Origin: Bordetella genomosp. 9
GTDB taxonomy: Bacteria > Pseudomonadota > Gammaproteobacteria > Burkholderiales > Burkholderiaceae_B
Length of the DNA stretch: 64,000 nucleotides
NCBI RefSeq assembly: GCF_002119725.1
Contig: NZ_CP021109.1
Coordinates: 1,922,001 to 1,986,000 of the forward strand
Direction: 5' to 3'
Shown here: positions 28,517 through 40,145 of the stretch, one piece after another
Layout of the letters: every line of letters starts with the position of its first letter
Position numbering within the stretch: the first letter of the stretch is position 1
Program-made: the position numbers and the translations under genes
Notes under the pieces: generated by a model
Seen by the model: the letters and a program-made list of their open reading frames with translations, nothing else
The model's database searches: none
Told to the model about the DNA's origin: nothing

Positions 28517-29374
28517 CTATTGCGCCGTCGCGGTTTCCTCGGCCGCTGGCGCAAAGAAACGGGTCTTCAGCTCCTGCAGGCCGATGCGGTCCAGCATGGC
28601 GTTCAGCCGCTCGGTGGCGCGCCGGCGCGCCACGTCCTTGTTCTGCTGGGCGATGATGAGCTCGTTCTTCATCGAATGCTCCCAGCCCACGAGTTCCGTT
28701 ACGCTGACCTGGTAGCCGTGCGCCTCCAGTTGCAGGCAGCGCAGCACATTCGTCACCTGGCTGCCGAACTCGCGCGTATGCAGGGGGTGGCGCCAGATTT
28801 CCGATAACGGGTCGCCCATGGCCCGCTGCTTGTTCCGGCGCAACGCCGCGGCCACTTCCGCCTGGCAGCAGGGCACCACGACGATATAGCGCGCCTGCCT
28901 GCGCAAGGCGAAGCGGATGGCGTCGTCCGTGGCGGTATCGCAGGCGTGCAGCGCCGTCACGATATCCACCCGGGCCGGCAGTTCGGGCGACTCGATGGCC
29001 TCCGCCACCGAAAGGTTCAGGAAGGACATGCCTCCCGCGAACCCCAGCCGCTGCGCGAGCTCGCGCGAGTAGCGCACCAGCGGCTCGCGCGTCTCGATGC
29101 CGTAGATGTGGGAATGGTCGCCCAGACCCTTGAAAAACAGGTCGTACAGGATGAAGCCCAGGTACGACTTGCCCGCGCCGTGGTCGACCAGCGATATGTC
29201 GCGGCCGTCTTCCTTGAGCGCCTGGAGCAGCGGCTCGATGAACTGGAACAGGTGATAGACCTGCTTGAGTTTGCGCCGGCTATCCTGGTTCATCTTGCCG
29301 TCGCGCGTCAGGATGTGCAGTTCCTTCAGCAGTTCGACGGACTGGCCGGGGCGGATGTCGTAGGTATTGGGCAT
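28517..29374 (-). CDS. Class I SAM-dependent methyltransferase
   Basis: A 285-residue protein with a Rossmann methyltransferase core. Motif I is SLVDHGAGKSYLGF (about 61-74), followed by YGIETREPLV and VTALHACDTATDDA (about 126). A conserved VVPCCQAE follows (about 152). It resembles the Methyltransf_32 group; the substrate is unknown. The start MPNTYDIRPG is preferred; an open extension upstream is not family-like. It is convergent to DUF1415 and divergent from the EF-G gene. Confidence 0.8.
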   Translation of the reverse strand: MPNTYDIRPGQSVELLKELHILTRDGKMNQDSRRKLKQVYHLFQFIEPLLQALKEDGRDISLVDHGAGKSYLGFILYDLFFKGLGDHSHIYGIETREPLVRYSRELAQRLGFAGGMSFLNLSVAEAIESPELPARVDIVTALHACDTATDDAIRFALRRQARYIVVVPCCQAEVAAALRRNKQRAMGDPLSEIWRHPLHTREFGSQVTNVLRCLQLEAHGYQVSVTELVGWEHSMKNELIIAQQNKDVARRRATERLNAMLDRIGLQELKTRFFAPAAEETATAQ

Positions 29375-29675
29375 GATCGGGCGGGAAAAAACGGCCCCGG
29401 CATTGCGGCGGGGCCTCGTCATTCTACTTGCACACGGCTTGCCCATACTGGGCGCCCGTACGGCCGCGCACGCGTTGCGGGCCTGGTCGGGAAAACGGGG
29501 ACGTGATATTGAAAAAGCCGCCGCGCCGCCCAATCTAGATGCACTGTCCGTCCCTTGCGCTTTGCCTGTGCGAAGGCGAAGATAGCGGACGGACTTCCGC
29601 GCCTCGGGCGCTTCCGCCGTTGCCGAATCCGGCTCGGGCGCGACGCCGGAAGGCGGTCCATCCTTGGAGAATATC
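29375..29675. other. Divergent intergenic region, methyltransferase / EF-G
   Basis: About 300 bp with no convincing gene. It must hold the promoter of the EF-G gene and that of the methyltransferase gene. Short open frames here are codon-bias artefacts. I see no riboswitch or operator that I can name. Confidence 0.5.
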
Positions 29676-33387
<3,712 letters not shown>

Positions 33388-33416
33388 TCGACGGCGCAAA
33401 CGCCATGCAGCCATAT

Positions 33417-33457
33417 GCGCACCGGGGGAGGCCAGCTTCCCGCCGGTGCGCTTTTAT
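33417..33457 (+). terminator. Terminator-like hairpin between guaB and guaA
   Basis: GCGCACCGG pairs with CCGGTGCGC across a 17-base loop that itself can pair, and is followed by TTTTATATTT. It probably ends or attenuates guaB transcription before guaA. Confidence 0.7.
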
Positions 33458-33493
33458 ATTTGACGGGCGCCGCGCCCGATACCAGAGCCAACC

Positions 33494-35086
33494 ATGCACC
33501 AGCGCATTCTGATCCTCGATTACGGTTCACAGGTCACCCAGCTCATCGCCCGCCGCGTCCGCGAAATCGGCGTGTATTGCGAAATCCATCCCGGCGACGT
33601 CGGCGATGACTTCGTGCGTGAACAGCAGGCACAGGGTCTGAAGGGCATCATTCTTTCCGGCAGCCATGCGTCCGCCTACGCCGAGGGTTCCTTGCGCGTG
33701 CCGCACGCCGTCTTCGAAGTCGGCGTGCCCGTGCTGGGCATCTGCTACGGCATGCAAAGCATGGCCCAACAGCTGGGCGGCAAAGTGGAGTGGTCGGACC
33801 ATCGCGAATTCGGCTACGCCGAAGTCCGCGCCCACGGGCACACCCGCCTGCTGAACGAAATCGAGGACTTCACCACGCCGGAAGGCCACGGCATGCTGAA
33901 AGTCTGGATGAGCCACGGCGACAAGGTCACCCAGTTGCCGCCCGGCTTCAAACTGATGGCGTCCACCCCGTCATGCCCCATCGCCGGCATGGCCGACGAA
34001 GAACGCGGTTTCTACGGCGTCCAGTTCCATCCCGAAGTCACGCACACCATTCAGGGCAAGGCGCTGCTCGGCCGCTTCGTGCGCGACATCTGCGGCTGCG
34101 ACGGCGACTGGAACATGCCGGATTATGTGTCTGAAGCGGTGCAGCGCATCCGTGAACAGGTTGGTGACGACGAGGTCATCCTGGGCCTATCCGGCGGCGT
34201 GGATTCGTCGGTTGCGGCGGCGCTGATCCACAAGGCCATCGGCGATCAGCTCACCTGCGTCTTCGTCGACCATGGTTTGCTGCGCCTGGACGAAGGCAAG
34301 CAAGTCATGCAGACCTTCGCCGAAAACATGGGCGTGAAGATCATCCACATCGACGCCAGCGAACAGTTCCTGGGCAAGCTGGCCGGCGTGTCCGATCCGG
34401 AAGCCAAGCGCAAGATCATCGGCCGCGAATTCGTGGAAGTGTTCCATGCGGAAGCCGACAAGCTGAAATCGGCGAAGTGGCTGGCGCAGGGCACCATCTA
34501 TCCGGACGTGATCGAATCCGCTGGCGCGAAGACCGGCAAGGCGGTTGCCATCAAGTCCCATCACAACGTGGGCGGGCTGCCGGAAACGCTGAATTTGAAG
34601 CTGCTGGAGCCGCTGCGCGAACTGTTCAAGGACGAAGTCCGCGAGCTGGGCGTGGCGCTGGGTTTGCCGCATTCGATGGTGTATCGCCACCCGTTCCCCG
34701 GTCCTGGCCTGGGCGTCCGGATCCTGGGTGAGGTGAAGGCGGAGTACGCGGATTTGCTGCGTCGTGCCGATGCGATTTTTATCGAGGAATTGCGAAGCAC
34801 GCTGGATCCCGTCAGCGGCAAGTCCTGGTACGACCTGACCTCGCAGGCCTTCGCCGTATTCCTGCCGGTGAAGTCGGTGGGGGTGATGGGGGATGGGCGT
34901 ACGTATGACTATGTGGTCGCCTTGCGGGCGGTGCAGACCAGCGACTTCATGACCGCGGATTGGGCGCCGTTGCCGTATCCGTTGTTGGCAAAGGTCAGCT
35001 CGCGGATCATCAATGAAGTGCGCGGGATCAACCGGGTGGTTTATGACGTGAGCAGCAAGCCGCCTGCGACGATTGAGTGGGAATGA
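33494..35086 (+). CDS. guaA: GMP synthase (glutamine-hydrolysing)
   Basis: A 530-residue enzyme making GMP from XMP. The N-terminal glutaminase has the nucleophile in VLGICYGMQ (about 85) and the histidine-glutamate FHPEVTHT (about 180). The ATP pyrophosphatase P-loop is [13 protein letters not shown] (about 230). It ends with PATIEWE. The 3' end is a known integration hotspot for tyrosine-recombinase islands, and here an integrase follows at once. The last codons are therefore probably supplied by the island's attP. Confidence 0.97.
   Translation: MHQRILILDYGSQVTQLIARRVREIGVYCEIHPGDVGDDFVREQQAQGLKGIILSGSHASAYAEGSLRVPHAVFEVGVPVLGICYGMQSMAQQLGGKVEWSDHREFGYAEVRAHGHTRLLNEIEDFTTPEGHGMLKVWMSHGDKVTQLPPGFKLMASTPSCPIAGMADEERGFYGVQFHPEVTHTIQGKALLGRFVRDICGCDGDWNMPDYVSEAVQRIREQVGDDEVILGLSGGVDSSVAAALIHKAIGDQLTCVFVDHGLLRLDEGKQVMQTFAENMGVKIIHIDASEQFLGKLAGVSDPEAKRKIIGREFVEVFHAEADKLKSAKWLAQGTIYPDVIESAGAKTGKAVAIKSHHNVGGLPETLNLKLLEPLRELFKDEVRELGVALGLPHSMVYRHPFPGPGLGVRILGEVKAEYADLLRRADAIFIEELRSTLDPVSGKSWYDLTSQAFAVFLPVKSVGVMGDGRTYDYVVALRAVQTSDFMTADWAPLPYPLLAKVSSRIINEVRGINRVVYDVSSKPPATIEWE
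35072..35086 (+). other. attL: island left junction in guaA 3' end
   Basis: The last five guaA codons including the stop (ATTGAGTGGGAATGA) recur at 51426-51440 as ATCGAGTGGGAGTGA. Both encode I-E-W-E-stop. The copies bracket a 16-kb block that begins with an integrase. The exact crossover base is not determined. Confidence 0.75.
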
Positions 35087-35133
35087 TCCCACGTCCGGCA
35101 TGGACTGGCACGGTTAAGCACCAAAACACACGT

Positions 35134-35159
35134 AAGCCCGCAGAAATGCGGGCTTTTTT
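35134..35159 (+). terminator. Intrinsic terminator downstream of guaA
   Basis: AAGCCCGCA and TGCGGGCTT pair around GAAA and run into TTTT. It lies between attL and the integrase, so it is carried by the element. It would insulate the integrase from guaA transcription. Confidence 0.85.
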
Positions 35160-35265
35160 GCTGGTATGTCTGGCACGTTCCGGCAGATTTTTGCATCGCC
35201 AAGCACGACTTTTTTATGGCATAGTCGATGGTACCGAGTACCACTGATGCCATGTCTGGCGCCCG

Positions 35266-35371
35266 ATACCATGTCGTGAAAATGAGCGGATCATGGTATT
35301 GAGTGTGCGTAGTACGTTGATATTGAAGGGTTTTCACCGGTTCAACGTAGCGTTTCTGAGCATGGTATTGA
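35266..35371. repeat. Repeats before the integrase, possible arm-type sites
   Basis: CATGGTATTGA occurs at 35292-35302 and 35361-35371 in the same direction, and its core occurs inverted as ATACCATG at 35266-35273. They lie between the attL core and the integrase start. This is where arm-binding sites of P4-type integrases, or binding sites of an AlpA-like excisionase, would be expected. The function is inferred from position. Confidence 0.5.
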
Positions 35372-35392
35372 AGCGGAGAACTGCAAAGGCCC

Positions 35393-36607
35393 ATGCTGAC
35401 CGATACCAAGCTGCGAAACCTCAAGCCAAAGGACAAGCTCTACAAAGTGAATGACCGTGACGGCCTCTACGTGGCCGTTACACCGGCCGGGTCAATCTCA
35501 TTCCGCTACAACTACGCGATCCATGGCAGACAGGAGACCATCACCTTCGGCCGCTATGGTGTAGGAGGCATCACGCTCGCGGAAGCCCGGGAACGGCTGG
35601 GCGAAGCCAAGAAGATGATCGCGGCCGGGAAGTCGCCAGCGAAGGAGAAAGCGCGGGACAAGGCCCGTATCAAGGATGCGGAGACGTTCGGGGCTTGGGC
35701 GGAGAAGTGGTTGCGCGGCTACCAGATGGCCGATTCCACTCGCGACATGCGCCGATCCGTGTTCGAGCGCGAGTTGAAGCCGAAATTCGGCAATCAGAAG
35801 TTAGTCGAGATCACGCACGAGGATTTGCGAGCGCTGACTGATGCCATCGTGGAGCGCGGCGCTCCGGCCACGGCGGTACATGCCCGCGAGGTGGTGTTGC
35901 AGGTCTATCGTTGGGCCATCGAGCGCGGCCAGAAGGTGGAGAACCCGGCAGAGCTTGTGCGTCCAACGACCATCGCCAAGTTCGAGCCGCGCGACCGGGC
36001 GCTGACGCCTGACGAAATCGGTCTGATGTACCAATACATTGAGCGCATCGGCACGACGCCATCCATTCGGGCGGCAGCCAAGCTGCTGTTGCTGACTATG
36101 GTGCGCAAGAGTGAACTGACCAACGCCACGTGGAGCGAGATCAATTTCAGCCAGGCGCTTTGGACGATTCCAAAGGAACGGATGAAGCGGCGCAATCCCC
36201 ATTTGGTGTTCTTATCGCGACAGGCGCTGGACATTTTCATCGCACTGAAAACGTTCGCGGGTGGGTCGGACTACGTGTTGCCGTCGCGGTACGACTCGGA
36301 CTTGCCCATGAGCAGCGCCACGCTCAATCAGGTGCTGACGTTGACCTACCGCTTGGCGCAGAAGGAGGGCAAGCCCCTTGGCAAATTTGGCCCGCACGAC
36401 TTACGGCGCACCGCCAGCACGCTACTCCACGAAGCCGGCTACAACACCGATTGGATAGAGAAGTGCCTTGCGCACGAGCAGCGGGGCGTGAGGGCTGTCT
36501 ACAACAAGGCGGAGTACCGGGAGCAACGGGCGGCGATGTTGCAGGACTGGGCGGACATGATAGACGAGTGGACGCTTAAAAAGCCGCAAGTGGGGAAAGA
36601 CTGCTGA
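35393..36607 (+). CDS. int: P4-type tyrosine integrase
   Basis: A 404-residue site-specific recombinase. The N-terminal DUF4102-type arm-binding domain starts LTDTKLRNLKPKDKLYKVND. A core-binding domain follows at about 95-190. The catalytic part has the first arginine in LLTMVRKSELTNATW (about 229), HDLRRT (about 343-348), the histidine in CLAHEQ (about 366) and the tyrosine in RAVYNKAEY (about 374). All key residues are present. It lies head-on after guaA, its presumed target, and would integrate and excise the island. Confidence 0.95.
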   Translation: MLTDTKLRNLKPKDKLYKVNDRDGLYVAVTPAGSISFRYNYAIHGRQETITFGRYGVGGITLAEARERLGEAKKMIAAGKSPAKEKARDKARIKDAETFGAWAEKWLRGYQMADSTRDMRRSVFERELKPKFGNQKLVEITHEDLRALTDAIVERGAPATAVHAREVVLQVYRWAIERGQKVENPAELVRPTTIAKFEPRDRALTPDEIGLMYQYIERIGTTPSIRAAAKLLLLTMVRKSELTNATWSEINFSQALWTIPKERMKRRNPHLVFLSRQALDIFIALKTFAGGSDYVLPSRYDSDLPMSSATLNQVLTLTYRLAQKEGKPLGKFGPHDLRRTASTLLHEAGYNTDWIEKCLAHEQRGVRAVYNKAEYREQRAAMLQDWADMIDEWTLKKPQVGKDC

Positions 36608-36724
36608 TTTCTTTGTCGAACGACGGGCTCTTTATTGGACGCTTCGGTTTGCACGATGCGACTGCGTTGACGGCCGGAGATCAATTCACGCTCGGCCGGG
36701 ATGCACTTAAGCGGAGCGAACAAG

Positions 36725-37714
36725 TTAGCGGGCAGAGCGCTTTGGCAAGCTCAGTCGAAATATCTGGGGGATCGAGGCAATGGCCTTCGATACAGCTTGC
36801 CGTTCAATACCTAGTCTGCGGGCAATCTCAGACTGATTGAAGCCAGCTCGCTGAAGCATCAGTATCTGCTTTTTTCGATCCGACAATTTCGAGTCCACCA
36901 TTAGGCGTGCTCGGTTTCGCAGCTCGGCTTCATCCGCCGGCTGCAACGTCTGTCCGAGCATGTAATGGAGGATGTAGCCGTCGACCAGTTCGTCGCCAGA
37001 TTTCGCTTGCGGCGCGCCCCGCATTGCGCATTGTCGGGTGAGTCTTTCTAGTTCGAGATCGAACTGCGCCACGGAGCGTTTCGCTTGCCTGTACGCAGGA
37101 TTCCATGCGCCATTCGCTAACTTGGGCCGGTGGTCCACGCAGTACAGGTTGCTCAGGCGGAGCTGCTCGTCTGCATCGTCCGCTTTGGGCGCGTCGCTTC
37201 CTGCGGCGAAGGAAGCCAACTCCGCGAGTTCGCCGCAAAAGCGGCAAAAGCCCTGCAAGCGTTGCCCGTTCAGGCGAGTATTGCGCACCTGCCTTTTCGC
37301 GGGACGCTTACGAGCGCAGGCCCAAACCAACTCAATCAAAGATTCAAGTGTCGCGACAAATCGCTGATCTCGCGGGGACTGTTGGTCCTCTGTGAGGACA
37401 AACGCTCGAAGCAACTGGCGCTGTAAACGCACCATCGCAGTGAGCCCGACCAGTCGGACAATCTCGCTGAAGGCCACGCCCGTTCCTGCGCCGGGGATGT
37501 GGCCGACGTAACGGGACGGAAGCGTTGCTGAGTATGCCGCAACAGCGGGGTCAATGAGTTCTTCGATAAGCCGAGCGATGGGGTAGCGCTTCCCGGACTC
37601 GGAGTAGGGCTTCCAGCGATCCTGAAATTGTCCGATGGCCTTTGAAACGGTGGGATCGCACCCGTCCCAGACGGTAATGGTCGGCTGATTTTTCATGTCA
37701 ACCATTTTAGCCAA
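36725..37714 (-). CDS. Putative HTH regulator with a Cys/His zinc-site motif
   Basis: A 329-residue protein I do not recognise as a named family. The middle has GFCRFCGE (about 156-163) and later YCVDH (about 195), giving C-x2-C and C-x2-H pairs that could bind zinc. The C-terminus (about 275-315) is a helix-turn-helix: SDRKKQILMLQRAGFNQSEI followed by ARRLGIERQAVSKAI. It faces the AlpA-like gene from the opposite strand, so it may control excision or replication of the island. The start is uncertain among TTG 37714, ATG 37705 and ATG 37696. Confidence 0.6.
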   Translation of the reverse strand: MAKMVDMKNQPTITVWDGCDPTVSKAIGQFQDRWKPYSESGKRYPIARLIEELIDPAVAAYSATLPSRYVGHIPGAGTGVAFSEIVRLVGLTAMVRLQRQLLRAFVLTEDQQSPRDQRFVATLESLIELVWACARKRPAKRQVRNTRLNGQRLQGFCRFCGELAELASFAAGSDAPKADDADEQLRLSNLYCVDHRPKLANGAWNPAYRQAKRSVAQFDLELERLTRQCAMRGAPQAKSGDELVDGYILHYMLGQTLQPADEAELRNRARLMVDSKLSDRKKQILMLQRAGFNQSEIARRLGIERQAVSKAIASIPQIFRLSLPKRSAR

Positions 37715-37789
37715 TCATTAGGTCGATGCAATCTGTATTGCCGGGCACCATCAGGCACGCATTCGAAAGTGACTGATGGAGGTCAAAGC

Positions 37790-38083
37790 ATGCAAGCAAA
37801 GACGAGCAGGACTCTCATCAATAAAAAGAAGCTGTTGGCGATGATCCCGCTGTGCGAGCGCACGATTTACAACTTGGAGCAGCGAGGTGAATTCCCGCGC
37901 CGCATAGCACTAACTAGCCGGAACGTCGCCTGGGATCTGGCCGACGTCGAGCAATGGATTGAGACGCGCAAGTCGTCGGGCATTCAAGCCGCCCATCCCG
38001 GGATGGGACCCAACCGCGGTAATGCCCAGAAACGAACTGCCTGCGCTCGGCCTTATGCGACGGAGGTCGGACCGCTCGTATGA
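37790..38083 (+). CDS. AlpA-like regulator / excisionase
   Basis: A 97-residue protein with an AlpA/MerR-type winged HTH. LINKKKLLAMIPLCERTIYN (about 9-28) is the recognition part, and RRIALTSRNVAWDLADVEQWIETRK (split at about 40 and 58) is the typical Phage_AlpA ending. AlpA proteins activate integrase genes or act as excisionases. The ATG after GGAGG is chosen. Its stop overlaps the replication gene start (ATGA), so the two are co-expressed. The tail after residue 65 is not conserved-looking. Confidence 0.82.
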   Translation: MQAKTSRTLINKKKLLAMIPLCERTIYNLEQRGEFPRRIALTSRNVAWDLADVEQWIETRKSSGIQAAHPGMGPNRGNAQKRTACARPYATEVGPLV

Positions 38084-39195
38084 TTATCAGAAACAGCGGT
38101 CTTACGCCGATCGGCGCTGTGCTAGGCGATGTTGGCGGCCTGCTGGATCGCATTGAGGCCATGAGGAGGCAGCAGAGGGAGCCCATCGAGGCTGCTGCAC
38201 GTCCTGGCGAGACATACGAACACGTTGCCGCCCGCTTCCAGCGTGAAGCGGAAAAGGTAGGCCGTCCGACCGTTTCTAATCAGCAACCGGCGACCCTCGT
38301 GCGCAAACCGCCCAAGGGCGACGAGCAGCCGGATTTCTTCATCCCGGCCTTGCGTGAAGTTGGCACGCGTGACAGCCGCAGCATGATGGATGTGGCCGTG
38401 TTCCGTCTGTCCAAGAAGGATAAACGGGCGGGTGAGGTCATCCGCTACGAGCTGCCGGACGGCCACGTGGAGGTCAAGGCGGGGCCGGATGGCATGGCCT
38501 CGATCTGGGACTATGACATTGTGCTGATGCTCGTTTCCCACCTCACAGAAGCCATGAACCGTTATCGAGAGGGGAAGGGGGATAAACCCGGCCGCGTGTT
38601 TAAGCCGCACGTTTCGGACATTCTGAAATTTTGTCGCAAAGGTGACGGCGCGCGTCAGTTCGAGCAGGTCGAAGCAGCGCTCGACCGGCTCAAGGGAACC
38701 ACGATCAAGAGCGTGCGGGAAGTATCGCGCGACAGTAAGCGCACTACGCGCGAGGTCAAATCGGAGGGGCTTATCAGCTCCTACGAGATCGTATCGCGCA
38801 CGGACACAGGCAAGGTGGCCAGAGTGGAGATCGAGGCCCCAAACTGGATTTACCGCGAGATCACCGAGGGCAAGCAGCCGGACGTTCTAACTGTACACCC
38901 GGACTACTTTCTGATCGAGCCGGGTATTGGTCGCTTTGTTTATCGTCTCGCGCGTCGCGCCGCCGGGAAGGGTAAGGCGAAATGGGCTTTTCGGACGATC
39001 TATCACCGCAGCGGAAGCGCCGGCACGTTTAAAGAGTTCTGCCGCATCCTACGCAAGCTTATCGTTGCCGACGACCTGCCCGAGTACACTTTACGTGAGG
39101 AGGCAGGGCAGAGCGGCCCTCAATTGCTCATGCGGCATCGGAGCGAAGCGCCTGACGCGTTACTGCATGATATGGCGGTGTGTAATAGACGGTGA
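38080..39195 (+). CDS. Plasmid replication initiator, RPA family
   Basis: A 371-residue protein of the replication initiator protein A family (COG5534 type). Recognisable blocks are QPDFFIPALREVGTRDSRSM (about 87-106), SIWDYDIVLMLVSHLTEAMN (about 145), LDRLKGTTI (about 203) and the late FRTIYHRSGSAGTFKEFCRI. Such proteins bind iterons as winged-helix initiators. Iterons lie directly downstream, and an inverted copy of the iteron core overlaps the stop region, consistent with autoregulation or handcuffing. It shows that the island derives from a replicating plasmid. Confidence 0.85.
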   Translation: MIIRNSGLTPIGAVLGDVGGLLDRIEAMRRQQREPIEAAARPGETYEHVAARFQREAEKVGRPTVSNQQPATLVRKPPKGDEQPDFFIPALREVGTRDSRSMMDVAVFRLSKKDKRAGEVIRYELPDGHVEVKAGPDGMASIWDYDIVLMLVSHLTEAMNRYREGKGDKPGRVFKPHVSDILKFCRKGDGARQFEQVEAALDRLKGTTIKSVREVSRDSKRTTREVKSEGLISSYEIVSRTDTGKVARVEIEAPNWIYREITEGKQPDVLTVHPDYFLIEPGIGRFVYRLARRAAGKGKAKWAFRTIYHRSGSAGTFKEFCRILRKLIVADDLPEYTLREEAGQSGPQLLMRHRSEAPDALLHDMAVCNRR

Positions 39196-39457
39196 CGGAG
39201 TGCCAAGAAGGCTTGAAATGGCCTCTTTGGCTGTCCAGAAACTCATACGTTTGACGGACACAAAGAAATCGCTCTCCTGCTTGTGGACAGACCGTCTATC
39301 ACCCACCCGGCACCGTCTATTACCCACCCGGGACCGTCTATTACCCACCAGAAACCGTCTATTACCCACTGGTCTCCTCCGTAAATCATTGAAAAGTCGG
39401 GGGAAATTGGCAATTCGCGCGCCTAAAACTCTTTAAAACTATATAAAACTCTTAAAA
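39177..39457. other. Iteron origin of replication (oriV)
   Basis: Four direct repeats with core ACCGTCTATTACCCAC start at 39291, 39312, 39333 and 39354. Spacing is exactly 21 bp, two helical turns. An inverted core (GTGTAATAGACGGT) lies at about 39180-39193 across the rep stop. TTGTGGACAG just before the first iteron is a weak DnaA-box match on the reverse strand. AT-rich decamers ending TAAAACT (39424-39450) follow, as a melting region would. Together with the adjoining RPA gene this is a complete iteron-type origin layout. Confidence 0.85.
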
Positions 39458-39785
39458 CCCGATTGGCCTGTGCATAACCATATCGCGGCTGTTGGTTGCA
39501 CAGCTCATGCGAGGGACGGTGCGGTTGGACGCAGATGAGCGAGGTGAACGCCTGATTGCTTTGGGGATCAGGCTTCGAGCCGGTTACTTGCCGGGCAAGC
39601 GAGCGGGAGGACACCAAAAGGAAAGGCGCAGATTGCCGGGCGCCACCCGCGTGTAATCTGATACGCCTACGGCTGCGCAGGCGGACCGTGGTGAAGTTTT
39701 CAGGGGGTGGGCGCAGGGTGGGTAGCCCCTTGTCCGCTTCGGCCCGTGTGGCGCGTTGTGCACGCCCCTACCGCCTTTGCGTAGG
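39458..39785. other. Intergenic region between oriV and trb block
   Basis: About 330 bp without a convincing gene. It separates the rightward rep module from the leftward trb genes. I see no clear repeat or promoter here that I would name. Confidence 0.4.
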
Positions 39786-39815
39786 CAAAAGAAAGCCCGC
39801 CATCCTTGGCGGGCT
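39786..39815 (-). terminator. Intrinsic terminator of the trb-region transcript
   Basis: On the minus strand AGCCCGCC and GGCGGGCT pair around a 6-base loop and are followed by TTTCTTTT. It lies 22 bp after the last gene of the leftward cluster and opposes the rep module. Confidence 0.85.
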
Positions 39816-39837
39816 GCGGCTGGCTCGGTGCCGAAAC

Positions 39838-40143
39838 TTACTGCCGGCGCTTCTGTTGCGCCTGCTGCTGTTCCCGAAGCTGGGCCACGAGCTGGGCGAG
39901 TTGCTGGGCCTGCTGCTTGGAACCCAGCAGCGGCACGCTGTGGATGGCCCGCGCCGCACCGAGCATTCCGAACCCGAGCGGGGCCATGATGCGATCCGCC
40001 ACGAACCCGCGTGCAACGTCGATCTTGTCGGCGACGGCATCGAGCTTAGGGCCGTGGCCGCGCGCGCGCAGCCAGTAGCATAGGAGATACATGATGGCGA
40101 ACAGGACGAACAAAGTCCCGAAGGTGTACAGAAACTCGGTCAT
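39838..40143 (-). CDS. Small membrane protein of the trb cluster, unknown
   Basis: A 101-residue protein with one N-terminal membrane helix (FLYTFGTLFVLFAIMYLLCYW, split about 4-24). An amphipathic region follows, then a glutamine-rich tail likely to form a short coiled coil (QQAQQLAQLVAQLREQQQAQ). It starts 2 bp after trbL. In RK2 trbL is followed by trbM; this protein does not look like TrbM. The function is unknown. Confidence 0.7.
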   Translation of the reverse strand: MTEFLYTFGTLFVLFAIMYLLCYWLRARGHGPKLDAVADKIDVARGFVADRIMAPLGFGMLGAARAIHSVPLLGSKQQAQQLAQLVAQLREQQQAQQKRRQ

Positions 40144-40145
40144 TT

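Noticed and set aside
39291..39374. Short regular repeats considered as a CRISPR array
   Set aside because: The period is only 21 bp with 5-bp variable parts, there are four units, no cas genes are present, and a plasmid initiator gene adjoins. They are iterons.
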